Assembly (NCBI GenBank): GCA_900110395.1
Contig: FODP01000019.1
Span: 62,001-126,000 of the forward strand
Direction of reading: 5' to 3'
Source: Rhodospirillales bacterium URHD0017
GTDB lineage: Bacteria; Pseudomonadota; Alphaproteobacteria; Reyranellales; Reyranellaceae
Length of the DNA stretch: 64,000 nt
The notes beneath the pieces are model-generated. The model had not been told where the DNA came from, did not search any database, and saw only the letters and a program-made list of their open reading frames with translations. This document shows positions 33,461 to 41,927 of the stretch, piece after piece (position 1 is the stretch's first letter; every line of letters begins with the position of its first letter). The translations under genes and the position numbers were made by a program.

Positions 33461-33568
33461 CGCCTGCGATGTGCGATTCCAACATCTAAATTATCGTAAC
33501 TATCGAAATTCGAACGGAGGCCCAACTCGTAGGGGGTACGACGATGAACGGCTACCAGGCTGCCGTGA

Positions 33569-34330
33569 CTAGATTACCGGCGCCAGCCGGTGGGCGACTT
33601 GCGAGGCGTAGCGCGATGCCACCGGCAGGAAGGCGCGGAAATCGAGGTGGCTGTCGTGGCTGGCGAGATCGCTCAGGCAGCGCACGTTCACGAACGGGAT
33701 GTCGCCGCCCCAGCGCTGCGCGACCTGGGCCACGGCGCCGCCTTCCATTTCGACCGCCTGGGCTGCGAACCCGGTGCGCAAGCGCTCGCGCAGCTGGACG
33801 GAATTGACGAAGCCGTCGCCCGTCAGGATCGCGCCGAGGTGCACCGCCGGCCGCCGCCGGCCGGCGCCGACAGCCTCCGGCAACGGCTCGAGCACCAGTC
33901 CCTCCAGGGCCTCGCGCAGCCGCAGCACGACGTCGGACGCGAGCTTGTAGCCTGGCGTCCAATCGTGCCCGAGGGACGGGCGGCTGCCGGGCTGGATGGT
34001 CTGGAAGCTTCCCTCGCGCTGCACGCCGTAATCGTGCTGCGTGTTGCTGATTCCCACGACCACATCGCCCACGCCGAATGCCGGATCGAGGCCGCCCGCG
34101 ACACCGCACATCAGGAGCGCGCGGCATCCGAAGCGATCGAGCAGGAGCGCCGTTGCCACTCCGGCATTGACCTTGCCGGCGCCGGATTCGACGAAAACCG
34201 CCGTGCGGCCGGCGATCTCGCCGCGCCAGAATGAGAAGCCGCCGATCTCCTGGGCCTGGCCCGAGCGGTCGCTGAGGTGGGCGAACTCCTCGGGCAGGGC
34301 CGATATGACTCCCAAGAGCCTTTCTGTCAT
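33569..34330 (-). CDS. mtnN: 5'-methylthioadenosine/S-adenosylhomocysteine nucleosidase-like
   Basis: A 253-residue member of the MTAN/Pfs nucleoside hydrolase family, which cleaves MTA and SAH to adenine plus the thioribosyl sugar. Features are LLGVISALPEEFAHL at the N-terminus, CGVAGGLDPAFGVGDVVV, and the ribose-binding VEMEGGAVAQVA followed by NVRCLSD, where the catalytic Asp is expected. An MTA-type rather than hopanoid-type nucleosidase is favoured but not proven. Start ATG 34330 (TERLLGVIS); the upstream in-frame extension overlaps the divergent cysQ start. It lies opposite mtnP. Confidence 0.75.
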   Translation of the reverse strand: MTERLLGVISALPEEFAHLSDRSGQAQEIGGFSFWRGEIAGRTAVFVESGAGKVNAGVATALLLDRFGCRALLMCGVAGGLDPAFGVGDVVVGISNTQHDYGVQREGSFQTIQPGSRPSLGHDWTPGYKLASDVVLRLREALEGLVLEPLPEAVGAGRRRPAVHLGAILTGDGFVNSVQLRERLRTGFAAQAVEMEGGAVAQVAQRWGGDIPFVNVRCLSDLASHDSHLDFRAFLPVASRYASQVAHRLAPVI

Positions 34331-34375
34331 GGGCGAATGGGTTATAAGGTCGCCGCCGCCGAAGCAACCGATCGC

Positions 34376-35166
<791 letters not shown>

Positions 35167-35170
<4 letters not shown>

Positions 35171-36120
35171 GCATCGAGGAAGCCGCGCGGCTGATCCGCG
35201 AGGGCGAGCTGGTGGCTTTCCCGACCGAGACCGTCTATGGCCTGGGCGGCGACGCCACCAACGAACGCGCCGTCGCCAAGATCTTCGAGGCCAAGGGACG
35301 GCCGCAGTTCAATCCGCTGATCTCCCATGTCCTCGATGCCGGCGAAGCGAGCCGGCTGGTGCAATGGAACGACGTTGCCGACAAGCTCGCCGCGCGCTTC
35401 TGGCCGGGGCCCCTGACGCTCGTCCTGTCGCGCGCGAAAAACTCACCGATCGCGCTGCTGGCCACGGCCGGGCTCGACACCGCGGCGATCCGTGCGCCGG
35501 CCCATCCGATGGCGCAGGCGCTGATCCGCGCCGCCGGCCGGCCGATCGCCGCGCCTTCGGCTAATCGCAGTGGTGCCGTCAGTCCGACGCGCGCCGAGCA
35601 TGTCGCGGAATCGCTGGGCGACCGCGTGAAGCTGATCCTCAACGGCGGCCCGTGCGAGGTCGGTCTGGAATCGACCGTGCTCGACCTCACGACGGCGACG
35701 CCAACGCTGCTGCGCCCCGGCGGCGCCACGCGCGAGGCGATCGAGGCGGTGATCGGGCCCATAACGCTGAGCCACGCCATCCCGAGTGGCGATGCCGCCC
35801 GCAAATCGCCCGGCCAACTCGACAGCCACTATGCGCCGGCGCGGCCGGTGCGGCTGAATGCAACGAGCGTCGCCGGCGACGAGGCGCTGCTCGCCTTCGG
35901 TCCGCAGCCCCCCGCCGGTGCACGGCAGGTGCTCAACCTCAGCGCCGATGGCGATCTCACAGAGGCCGCCGCCAATCTGTTCGCTCATCTGCGCGCGCTG
36001 GACCGGCCGGCCAATACGCGCATCGCCGTGATGCCCATTCCGCAAACCGGATTGGGCCTCGCCATCAACGACCGTCTGCGCCGCGCGGCCGCGGATGACG
36101 GCTCCGGTGAGCGGCGGTAG
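35167..36120 (+). CDS. L-threonylcarbamoyladenylate synthase (Sua5 type)
   Basis: A 317-residue Sua5/YrdC enzyme that makes threonylcarbamoyl-AMP for t6A modification of ANN-decoding tRNAs. The YrdC domain (about 1-185) shows GELVAFPTETVYGLGGDA, KGRPQFNPLISHV, RFWPGPLTLVL, APSANRSGAVSPT and STVLDLT; the C-terminal Sua5 domain follows (about 210-317). The start is TTG 35167, inside the TTGA overlapping the cysQ stop; no better start exists nearby. The pairing with cysQ looks like simple co-transcription. Confidence 0.88.
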
Positions 36121-36144
36121 GCTGGCGCTCGAAGAGAGGAAACG

Positions 36145-37626
36145 ATGCCCGACACCTTGACCCCGCCCAGCATTCCCACCGTCCCTGTGACGCCGGCCGT
36201 GCTCGACGGCCTGCGCGCCATCGTCGGCGACAAGGGGCTGATCCTGGACGACCAGGGCAAGGAGCCGTTCGTGCGCGACTGGCGCGGGACGCTGGTCGGC
36301 AGTGCGGCCGTCGTGGTGCGGCCAGCAAACACCGAGGAAGTCTCGAAGGTCGTGAAGCTCTGCCACGAGCACGGCATCGCCATCGTGCCGCAGGGCGGCA
36401 ATACCGGCCTGATGGGCGGCGCCACGCCCTACCCCATGCACTCGGGCATCCTGCTGTCGCTTGGCCGCATGAACAAGGTGATCGAGGTCGACGCCGTGGG
36501 TTACTCGATGACCGTCGAGGCCGGCTGCATCCTGCAGACGCTGCAGGAGACCGCGGCGAGTCATGATCGCTTCTTTCCGCTCAGCCTCGGCGCGCAAGGC
36601 TCCTGCCTGATCGGCGGCAACCTCTCGACCAATGCCGGTGGCGTGCAGGTGCTGCGCTACGGCAATGCGCGCAACCTGGTGATGGGGCTGGAAGTCGTGC
36701 TGCCCAACGGCGATGTGTGGAACGGCCTGCGCTCACTCAAGAAGGACAACACGGGGTACGACCTGAAGCACCTGTTCATGGGGGCCGAGGGGACGCTCGG
36801 GATCATCACCAAGGCTGTCCTGAAACTGTGGCCCGCGCCCAAGGACGTGGCGACGGCGTGGCTCGCCGTCCGCGATCCGCAGGCGGCCATCGAAATCCTG
36901 TCGGAGGCGCATGCAGCGTCGGACGACAATGTCGGCTCGTGCGAGCTGATGAGCCGGGCCGGCACCGACGTGGTGCTGCGCCATATCCCGGGGCTGCAGG
37001 ACCCTCTCAAGGCCGACACCGACTGGTTCCTGCTGCTCGAATGGTCGTCGTCGCGGCCCAAGGCCGATGGGCCCCCAGGGAGCATGGGGGGCATGTCGGA
37101 GAAGCTGGAGCAGTTCCTCGCCGAGCAGTTCGAGACGGGCCGCGTGCTCGATGCCGTGATCGCCCAGAACGAGGCGCAGGCGCGCAACATGTGGACGATC
37201 CGCGAATCGGTGGCGCCGGCCTCGCGCGCCGAGGGTGGAGGGCTGAGCTACGACGTCTCGGTCGCGACCTCGAAGGTCCCGGTCTTCATCGACAAGGGCC
37301 TGAAGGCGGTGCTGGAGATCCTGCCCAGCATCCGGCCCTATCCGCTGGGCCATATCGGCGACGGCAACATCCACTTCTCCTTCATGTCGCCGGTCGGCAT
37401 GGACCGCGAGACTCTGGGGCAGTACTCGCCCGCCATCACGCGGGCGGTGAACGACCTGGTGCGCGATATGGCGGGTTCGATCTCGGCCGAGCACGGCATC
37501 GGCATCGACAAGATCGACGAGCTGGCGCACTACCGCAGCAAGGTCGAGCTCGACACGATGCGCTCGCTGAAGCGCGCGCTCGATCCGAAGAACATCATGA
37601 ACCCCGGCAAGATCCTGCGGCTGTGA
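36145..37626 (+). CDS. FAD-linked oxidase, D-2-hydroxyacid dehydrogenase type (copy A)
   Basis: A 493-residue VAO-family flavoprotein. The FAD-binding domain contains VVVRPANTEEVSKVVKLC, VPQGGNTGLMGGATP and NLSTNAGGVQVLRYGNAR; the C-terminal domain has HIGDGNIHFSF, SISAEHGIG and ALDPKNIMNPGKIL. This matches GlcD/D-2-hydroxyglutarate and D-lactate dehydrogenases, which pass electrons to an acceptor such as ETF. ATG 36145 follows GAGAGGAAACG. A paralogue starts inside its stop codon, so the two may form a heteromer or be duplicated enzymes with different substrates. Confidence 0.85.
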   Translation: MPDTLTPPSIPTVPVTPAVLDGLRAIVGDKGLILDDQGKEPFVRDWRGTLVGSAAVVVRPANTEEVSKVVKLCHEHGIAIVPQGGNTGLMGGATPYPMHSGILLSLGRMNKVIEVDAVGYSMTVEAGCILQTLQETAASHDRFFPLSLGAQGSCLIGGNLSTNAGGVQVLRYGNARNLVMGLEVVLPNGDVWNGLRSLKKDNTGYDLKHLFMGAEGTLGIITKAVLKLWPAPKDVATAWLAVRDPQAAIEILSEAHAASDDNVGSCELMSRAGTDVVLRHIPGLQDPLKADTDWFLLLEWSSSRPKADGPPGSMGGMSEKLEQFLAEQFETGRVLDAVIAQNEAQARNMWTIRESVAPASRAEGGGLSYDVSVATSKVPVFIDKGLKAVLEILPSIRPYPLGHIGDGNIHFSFMSPVGMDRETLGQYSPAITRAVNDLVRDMAGSISAEHGIGIDKIDELAHYRSKVELDTMRSLKRALDPKNIMNPGKILRL

Positions 37627-39059
37627 GCGCGTTCGTCGACAAGCTGCGAGACATCGTCGGCGAGCGTGGGCTTATAACCGACGAGCCGGGCAAGCACCCC
37701 TATCTCACCGACTGGCGCGAGAACTATCTCGGCGCGGCGCTCGCCGTGGTGCGGCCGGTAACCACCGAGGAAGTGGCAGCCGTCGTGAAACTCTGCGTCG
37801 CGGAGAAGGTCGCGGTCGTGCCGCAGGGCGGCAACACCGGCATGATGGGTGGCGGCACGCCGCACCAGCAGGGCCGCGAGATCGTGCTGTCGCTCAACCG
37901 CATGAACCGCATCGTCGAGGTCGATCCCATCGGCTACACCATGACGGTCGAGGCGGGCGTGGTGCTCAAAACCATCCAGGAGACGGCCGCCCAGCACGAC
38001 CGGCTGTTTCCGCTCAGCCTCGCCGCCGAGGGCAGTTGCACCATCGGCGGCAACCTTTCGACCAATGCCGGCGGCGTGCAGGTGCTGCATTACGGCAACG
38101 CCCGCCAGCTCGTGCTGGGCCTGGAGGTGGTGACGCCGCAGGGCGAAGTCTGGAACGGCCTGCGCGCGCTCAAGAAGGACAATACCGGCTACGACCTGCG
38201 CGATCTCTATCTCGGCGCGGAGGGCACGCTCGGCATCATCACCAAGGCGATCCTGAAGCTCTGGCCCAAACCCAAGGATGTCGCGACCTCGTGGATCGCC
38301 GTGCCCTCACCCGAGGCTGCGGTGGCGCTGCTGAGCGGCGCGCACGCCGCCAGCGAGGACAACGTCACCTCCTGCGAGCTGATGGCCCGCCAGGGCGTCG
38401 ACCTGGTGCTGCAGCACATTCCCGGCGCCGCCGATCCGCTCGGCGAGCGCCACGACTGGTACGTGCTGATGGAATGGTCCTCGACCCGCCCGCGCCGCGC
38501 CGGCGCCAACGAGACCGGCCTGTCGGAGAAGATGGAAGCCTATCTCGGCGAGGCCATGGAACAGGGCCTGGTGCTCGACGCGGCCCTCGCCCAGAACGAG
38601 ACCCAGGCCAAGGCCTTCTGGGGCCTGCGCGAGAACCACTCCGAGTCCCAGAAGCGCGAGGGCCCGTCGATCAAGCACGACATTTCGGTATCGGTGAGCA
38701 AGATCCCCGCCTTCATGACCGAGGGGCTGGCCGCCATGAAGAAGGCGCTGCCCGAGTGCCGGCCGGTGCCGTTCGGCCATGTCGGCGACGGCAACATTCA
38801 TTTCAACTGCCAGGCGCCAGTTGGTTGGGACAAGGACCGCTTCATGGCCCATGCCCACGCCATCAGCAGCGCGGTCTACGATATCGTCGTGGCCCATGGC
38901 GGCTCGATCTCGGCCGAGCATGGCATCGGCCAGATGAAGGTCGAGGAGCTGGCCCACTATCGCAGCCAGATCGAGCTCGACACGATGCGCGCGATCAAGC
39001 GCGCGCTCGATCCGCAGAACTTGATGAACCCGGGGAAGATCCTGAATCTGTCATCCTGA
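37623..39059 (+). CDS. FAD-linked oxidase, D-2-hydroxyacid dehydrogenase type (copy B)
   Basis: A 478-residue paralogue of the preceding gene, alignable along its whole length (VPQGGNTGMMGGGTP, NLSTNAGGVQVLHYGNAR, HVGDGNIHFNC, SISAEHGIGQMKVEELAHYR). It starts at GTG 37623, four bases overlapping the stop of copy A. Both copies keep the flavin- and substrate-domain motifs, so neither looks degenerate. Its last residues (LSS) and stop come from a dispersed repeat half (39048-39072), which also supplies the ribosome site of the next gene. Substrate is unknown. Confidence 0.85.
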   Translation: MSAFVDKLRDIVGERGLITDEPGKHPYLTDWRENYLGAALAVVRPVTTEEVAAVVKLCVAEKVAVVPQGGNTGMMGGGTPHQQGREIVLSLNRMNRIVEVDPIGYTMTVEAGVVLKTIQETAAQHDRLFPLSLAAEGSCTIGGNLSTNAGGVQVLHYGNARQLVLGLEVVTPQGEVWNGLRALKKDNTGYDLRDLYLGAEGTLGIITKAILKLWPKPKDVATSWIAVPSPEAAVALLSGAHAASEDNVTSCELMARQGVDLVLQHIPGAADPLGERHDWYVLMEWSSTRPRRAGANETGLSEKMEAYLGEAMEQGLVLDAALAQNETQAKAFWGLRENHSESQKREGPSIKHDISVSVSKIPAFMTEGLAAMKKALPECRPVPFGHVGDGNIHFNCQAPVGWDKDRFMAHAHAISSAVYDIVVAHGGSISAEHGIGQMKVEELAHYRSQIELDTMRAIKRALDPQNLMNPGKILNLSS

Positions 39060-39072
39060 GTCGAAGGAGATC
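39048..39072. repeat. Half copy of the GAGCGAAGCGAAGGA repeat family
   Basis: CTGTCATCCTGAG (39048-39060) followed by TCGAAGGAGATC. It corresponds to one arm of the palindrome at 21119-21197, here lacking its partner arm. It spans the stop of copy B and the AAGGAG ribosome site of the deacetylase gene. Confidence 0.75.
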
Positions 39073-39075
39073 GCC

Positions 39076-39984
39076 ATGCCCGATACGCACGCGCCGCAAC
39101 AACTCGAACCCTGGCAGTGGAGCGAGGAGCATTGGCGCAAGCTGGTGAAGCAGGTGCGTGCCGGCAAGCGCTACCGGCCCGCCTCGTGGCCGGATGGCGC
39201 ACGCTGCGCCGTGGCGCTCAGCTTCGATTCCGACCACGAGACCAACGAGCTGCGCGACGGCGGCAAGTCGATCGGCCGGCTGTGCTGGGGCGAGTACGGC
39301 TCGCGTGTGGGCGTGCCGCGCATCCGCGCCCTGCTTGACCGGCACGGCGTGAAGGCGACGTTCTATGTGCCCGCCGTCTCCGCCCTGCTCCATCCCGAGG
39401 AGCAGCGCGAGCTGGTCGCCGAAGGCCATGAGATCGGCATCCACGGCTGGATCCACGAGCTCAATTCGGTGCTGCCTCGCGAAGCCGAACGCGACCTGAT
39501 GCTGCGCTCGGCCGACACGCTGGAGAAGGTCACCGGTAAGCGCGCCGTCGGGATGCGCACGCCGTCGTGGGACTTCAGGCCCAACACGCTCGCCATCGAG
39601 AAGGAGATGGGCCTGTTCTACGACTCCTCGCTGATGGCCGACGAGGATTGCTACGAGCTGCTGCTGAACGGCGAGCCGACCGGGGTGCTCGAGCTGCCGG
39701 TCGAATGGGTGCGCGACGATGCGGTGTACTTCTCCATGCACCGGTTCTCCGCGCTCAGGCCCTACACGCCGCCGACCGACGTGCTGGAGACATTCAGGCG
39801 CGAGCTCGACGCGGCGTGGGACGAAGGCGGCATCTTCCAGCTCACCATGCATCCGCACATCATCGGCTACCGCTCGCGCATCTGGATCGTCGACGAGCTG
39901 ATCCGCCACGCCAAGGCCAAAGGCAAGGTGTGGTTCGCCACCCACGAGCAGGTGGCGCGCTACGCCAAGGAGCATGCGGCGTGA
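39076..39984 (+). CDS. Polysaccharide deacetylase-family protein
   Basis: A 302-residue NodB-fold hydrolase. Metal-binding features are SFDSDHETNEL (catalytic Asp and ligand region) and the H-x3-H-type GHEIGIHGWIHE, followed by GMRTPSWDF and the C-terminal LTMHPHIIGYRSR. This pattern matches the PuuE/allantoinase-like and peptidoglycan-deacetylase-like subgroup acting on amide bonds of sugars or small amides. No signal peptide is seen, favouring a cytoplasmic small-amide substrate. Its stop overlaps the next SDR start by four bases. Confidence 0.8.
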   Translation: MPDTHAPQQLEPWQWSEEHWRKLVKQVRAGKRYRPASWPDGARCAVALSFDSDHETNELRDGGKSIGRLCWGEYGSRVGVPRIRALLDRHGVKATFYVPAVSALLHPEEQRELVAEGHEIGIHGWIHELNSVLPREAERDLMLRSADTLEKVTGKRAVGMRTPSWDFRPNTLAIEKEMGLFYDSSLMADEDCYELLLNGEPTGVLELPVEWVRDDAVYFSMHRFSALRPYTPPTDVLETFRRELDAAWDEGGIFQLTMHPHIIGYRSRIWIVDELIRHAKAKGKVWFATHEQVARYAKEHAA

Positions 39985-40727
39985 GCAAGGTCGCAGTCGT
40001 CACCGGCGGGGCGCGCGGCATTGGCCGCGGCTGCGCCCTCGAGCTGGCGAAGCGGGGCTACGACATTGCCCTGGTCGACCTGCTCGAGCCCGAGATGAAG
40101 CGCACCCAGGGCGAAATCGAAGCGCTTGGCCGCAAGGCGCTCACCTACCAGGCCGACGTCGCCTCGTTCGCGCGCGCCCACGAGGTGGCGGACGATGTCG
40201 CTCGGCAGTGGGGCACGATCGACTTCCTGCTGAACGATGCCGGCGCTTCCAATGCCAAGGGAATCCTGGAGATCAAGGAGGAGGAGTTCGACCGCACCAT
40301 CGCGGTCAATCTCAAGAGCTGCTTCAACTACATCCATGCCATCGCGCCGATCATGCTGAAGCAGGCTGGCGGTGGCCGGATCGCTAGCATGTCGTCGCTC
40401 AATGCGCTGTCGGGCGGCGTCACCAGCGCCGTCAGCAAGCACGCCTATGCCACGGCCAAGGCCGGAATCCTGGGGCTGACGCGGTCGCTGGCCAAGGAGC
40501 TTGGGCCCAAGATCATGATCAACGCGATCTGCCCCGGTGTGATCGAGACCGAGCTCGGCAACAGCCTGACCCGCTCGCGCGGCGAGGAGATGAAGAAGGG
40601 CATCATGCTCGACCGCCTGGGCACACCCGCCGACATCGCCCAGCTCGTGGCCTTCCTCGCCACCTCGGAGCCCTGCTTCATCACAGGGCAGCATTTCGTC
40701 GTCGATGGCTTCCAGTGGTCGTGTTGA
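39981..40727 (+). CDS. SDR-family oxidoreductase
   Basis: A 248-residue classical SDR with TGGARGIG, serine in SMSSLNALSGG, and YATAK; NNAG is replaced by NDAG in LLNDAGASN. Strand 2 ends LVDLLEPE, an acidic residue there favouring NAD(H). GTG 39981 is preceded by AAGGAG (39967-39972) and overlaps the deacetylase stop. With the two FAD enzymes and the deacetylase it forms a probable catabolic operon whose substrate is unknown. It converges with the small membrane-protein gene. Confidence 0.85.
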   Translation: MSKVAVVTGGARGIGRGCALELAKRGYDIALVDLLEPEMKRTQGEIEALGRKALTYQADVASFARAHEVADDVARQWGTIDFLLNDAGASNAKGILEIKEEEFDRTIAVNLKSCFNYIHAIAPIMLKQAGGGRIASMSSLNALSGGVTSAVSKHAYATAKAGILGLTRSLAKELGPKIMINAICPGVIETELGNSLTRSRGEEMKKGIMLDRLGTPADIAQLVAFLATSEPCFITGQHFVVDGFQWSC

Positions 40728-40746
40728 TTCATCATGAGACGAAAGA

Positions 40747-41037
40747 CTAGCGCGGCACGTCGTCCTTGCGGCGGTCGACGATCTCGTATTGCACGTCAAT
40801 CACCTTGCGATCCTGGCGCACCGGAGGCTCCGGTCGGGGTCGGCCGGTGAACAGGCCCACGATCCACTGCCGTGCCTTGAAGACCAGGATGGCGACCAGG
40901 ACCACGGCCGCCACGCCCGCGATCACGGCGAAGCCCAGCACGGCCAGCACGACGAAGCCGATCAGGCCGAGGATCGCCTGCAGCCAGACCCGCGCCGGCA
41001 GGCGCGCCAGCATCTCCAGGAATTGCTTGCCGTTCAT
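40747..41037 (-). CDS. Small two-helix membrane protein
   Basis: A 96-residue hypothetical protein I do not recognise. Residues about 15-55 form one or two hydrophobic helices (VWLQAILGLIGFVVLAVLGF and VIAGVAAVVLVAILVF), and the C-terminal 40 residues are charged and rich in arginine and aspartate, probably cytoplasmic. ATG 41037 overlaps the stop of the isocitrate-lyase-family gene by four bases, supporting this start rather than a longer one. Confidence 0.6.
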   Translation of the reverse strand: MNGKQFLEMLARLPARVWLQAILGLIGFVVLAVLGFAVIAGVAAVVLVAILVFKARQWIVGLFTGRPRPEPPVRQDRKVIDVQYEIVDRRKDDVPR

Positions 41038-41900
41038 GACACCCAGCGCTTCTCGAAGTCCCACACGTCGGGGAACCCCATCAGCTCATGCATGCCGCGA
41101 TATTGTGGCACTTCGATGCCCGCGCTTGTGCCCTTGTCCTTGAGAAAGGTCCAGGCTTGGCGCATGGCTTCTGCAGCAACGCTGAAGCCCAGGCCAGGAT
41201 AGATGGCGATGTCAAAACCCCATTTCTTCAGCCGGTCGGCCTCGACCCGCGGCGTCTTGCCGAACTCGACCATGTTGGCGAGGAGCGGCTTGCTCACTTC
41301 CTTGCCGATGCGCTCGAGCTCGGCCTCGCTCTCGGGCGATTCGACGAAGATCACGTCGGCGCCCGCCGCCTCGTAGAGCTTCGCGCGGCGCAGCGCCTCG
41401 TCGAGCCCATGCGCGGTGCGGGCGTCGGTGCGCGCCACGATCATGGTCTCGGCATCGCGCCGCGCGTCGGCGGCGACGCGGATCTTCATCACCATCTCCT
41501 CGGCCGGCACGACACGGCGGCCGGGCGTGTGGCCGCACTTCTTGGGCATCTCCTGGTCCTCGATCTGGATCGCCGCGACGCCCGCGGCCTCATAGCCGCG
41601 TACCGTGCGCTGCACGTTCAGCAGGCCGCCGTAGCCGGTGTCGGCGTCGGCGATCAGCGGCGTCTTCACCACCGAGCAGATCATCTCGGCGCGGCCCACC
41701 ATGTCGGAGTAGGTCGCAAGGCCTGCGTCGGGCAGGCCCAGCATCGAGGCCGTGGCGCCGTAGCCCGTCATGTAGAGCGCCGGAAAGCCCATGCCGTCGG
41801 CGACGCGCGCCGAGATGCCGTCGTAGATTCCAGGGGCCAGGATGAACTCGCCCTTCGCCAGCAGTCGGCGCAGCTCGGCCGCCTTGAGATTGCCTGCCAT
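41034..41900 (-). CDS. Isocitrate lyase/PEP mutase-family protein
   Basis: A 288-residue barrel enzyme of the ICL/PEP-mutase superfamily. The gating-loop motif KKCGH is present, with ADADTGYGG for magnesium binding, IQIEDQEMPKKCGH, and IVARTDARTAHGLDEA. Members include 2-methylisocitrate lyase, carboxyvinyl-phosphonate mutase-like and oxaloacetate decarboxylase enzymes. Only some features distinguish these; no methylcitrate-cycle partners are close, so a 2-methylisocitrate role is not supported. It lies downstream of the kinase block on the same strand. Confidence 0.85.
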   Translation of the reverse strand: MAGNLKAAELRRLLAKGEFILAPGIYDGISARVADGMGFPALYMTGYGATASMLGLPDAGLATYSDMVGRAEMICSVVKTPLIADADTGYGGLLNVQRTVRGYEAAGVAAIQIEDQEMPKKCGHTPGRRVVPAEEMVMKIRVAADARRDAETMIVARTDARTAHGLDEALRRAKLYEAAGADVIFVESPESEAELERIGKEVSKPLLANMVEFGKTPRVEADRLKKWGFDIAIYPGLGFSVAAEAMRQAWTFLKDKGTSAGIEVPQYRGMHELMGFPDVWDFEKRWVS

Positions 41901-41927
41901 GATCGATCCCTTTGTGAATTGCTGCCG

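Larger units (their letters stand above)
33162..33568. other. 407-base gap: promoter-like element and hairpin, no convincing gene
   Basis: Between mtnP and the convergent nucleosidase. The first 100 bases show nothing. From about 33300 the sequence becomes AT-richer and holds a sigma-70-like promoter (33314-33342) inside an inverted repeat, a 12-bp hairpin (33425-33458), and a further AT-rich stretch at 33480-33520. Open frames here are short and lack family resemblance. Confidence 0.6.

Noticed and set aside
33544..33807. An 87-residue open frame with a plausible ribosome site (AGGGGG) after the orphan promoter
   Set aside because: It is mostly antisense to the nucleosidase gene and becomes arginine- and proline-rich, as random high-GC reading frames do. 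No similarity was recognised. Only the first few codons lie in independent sequence.
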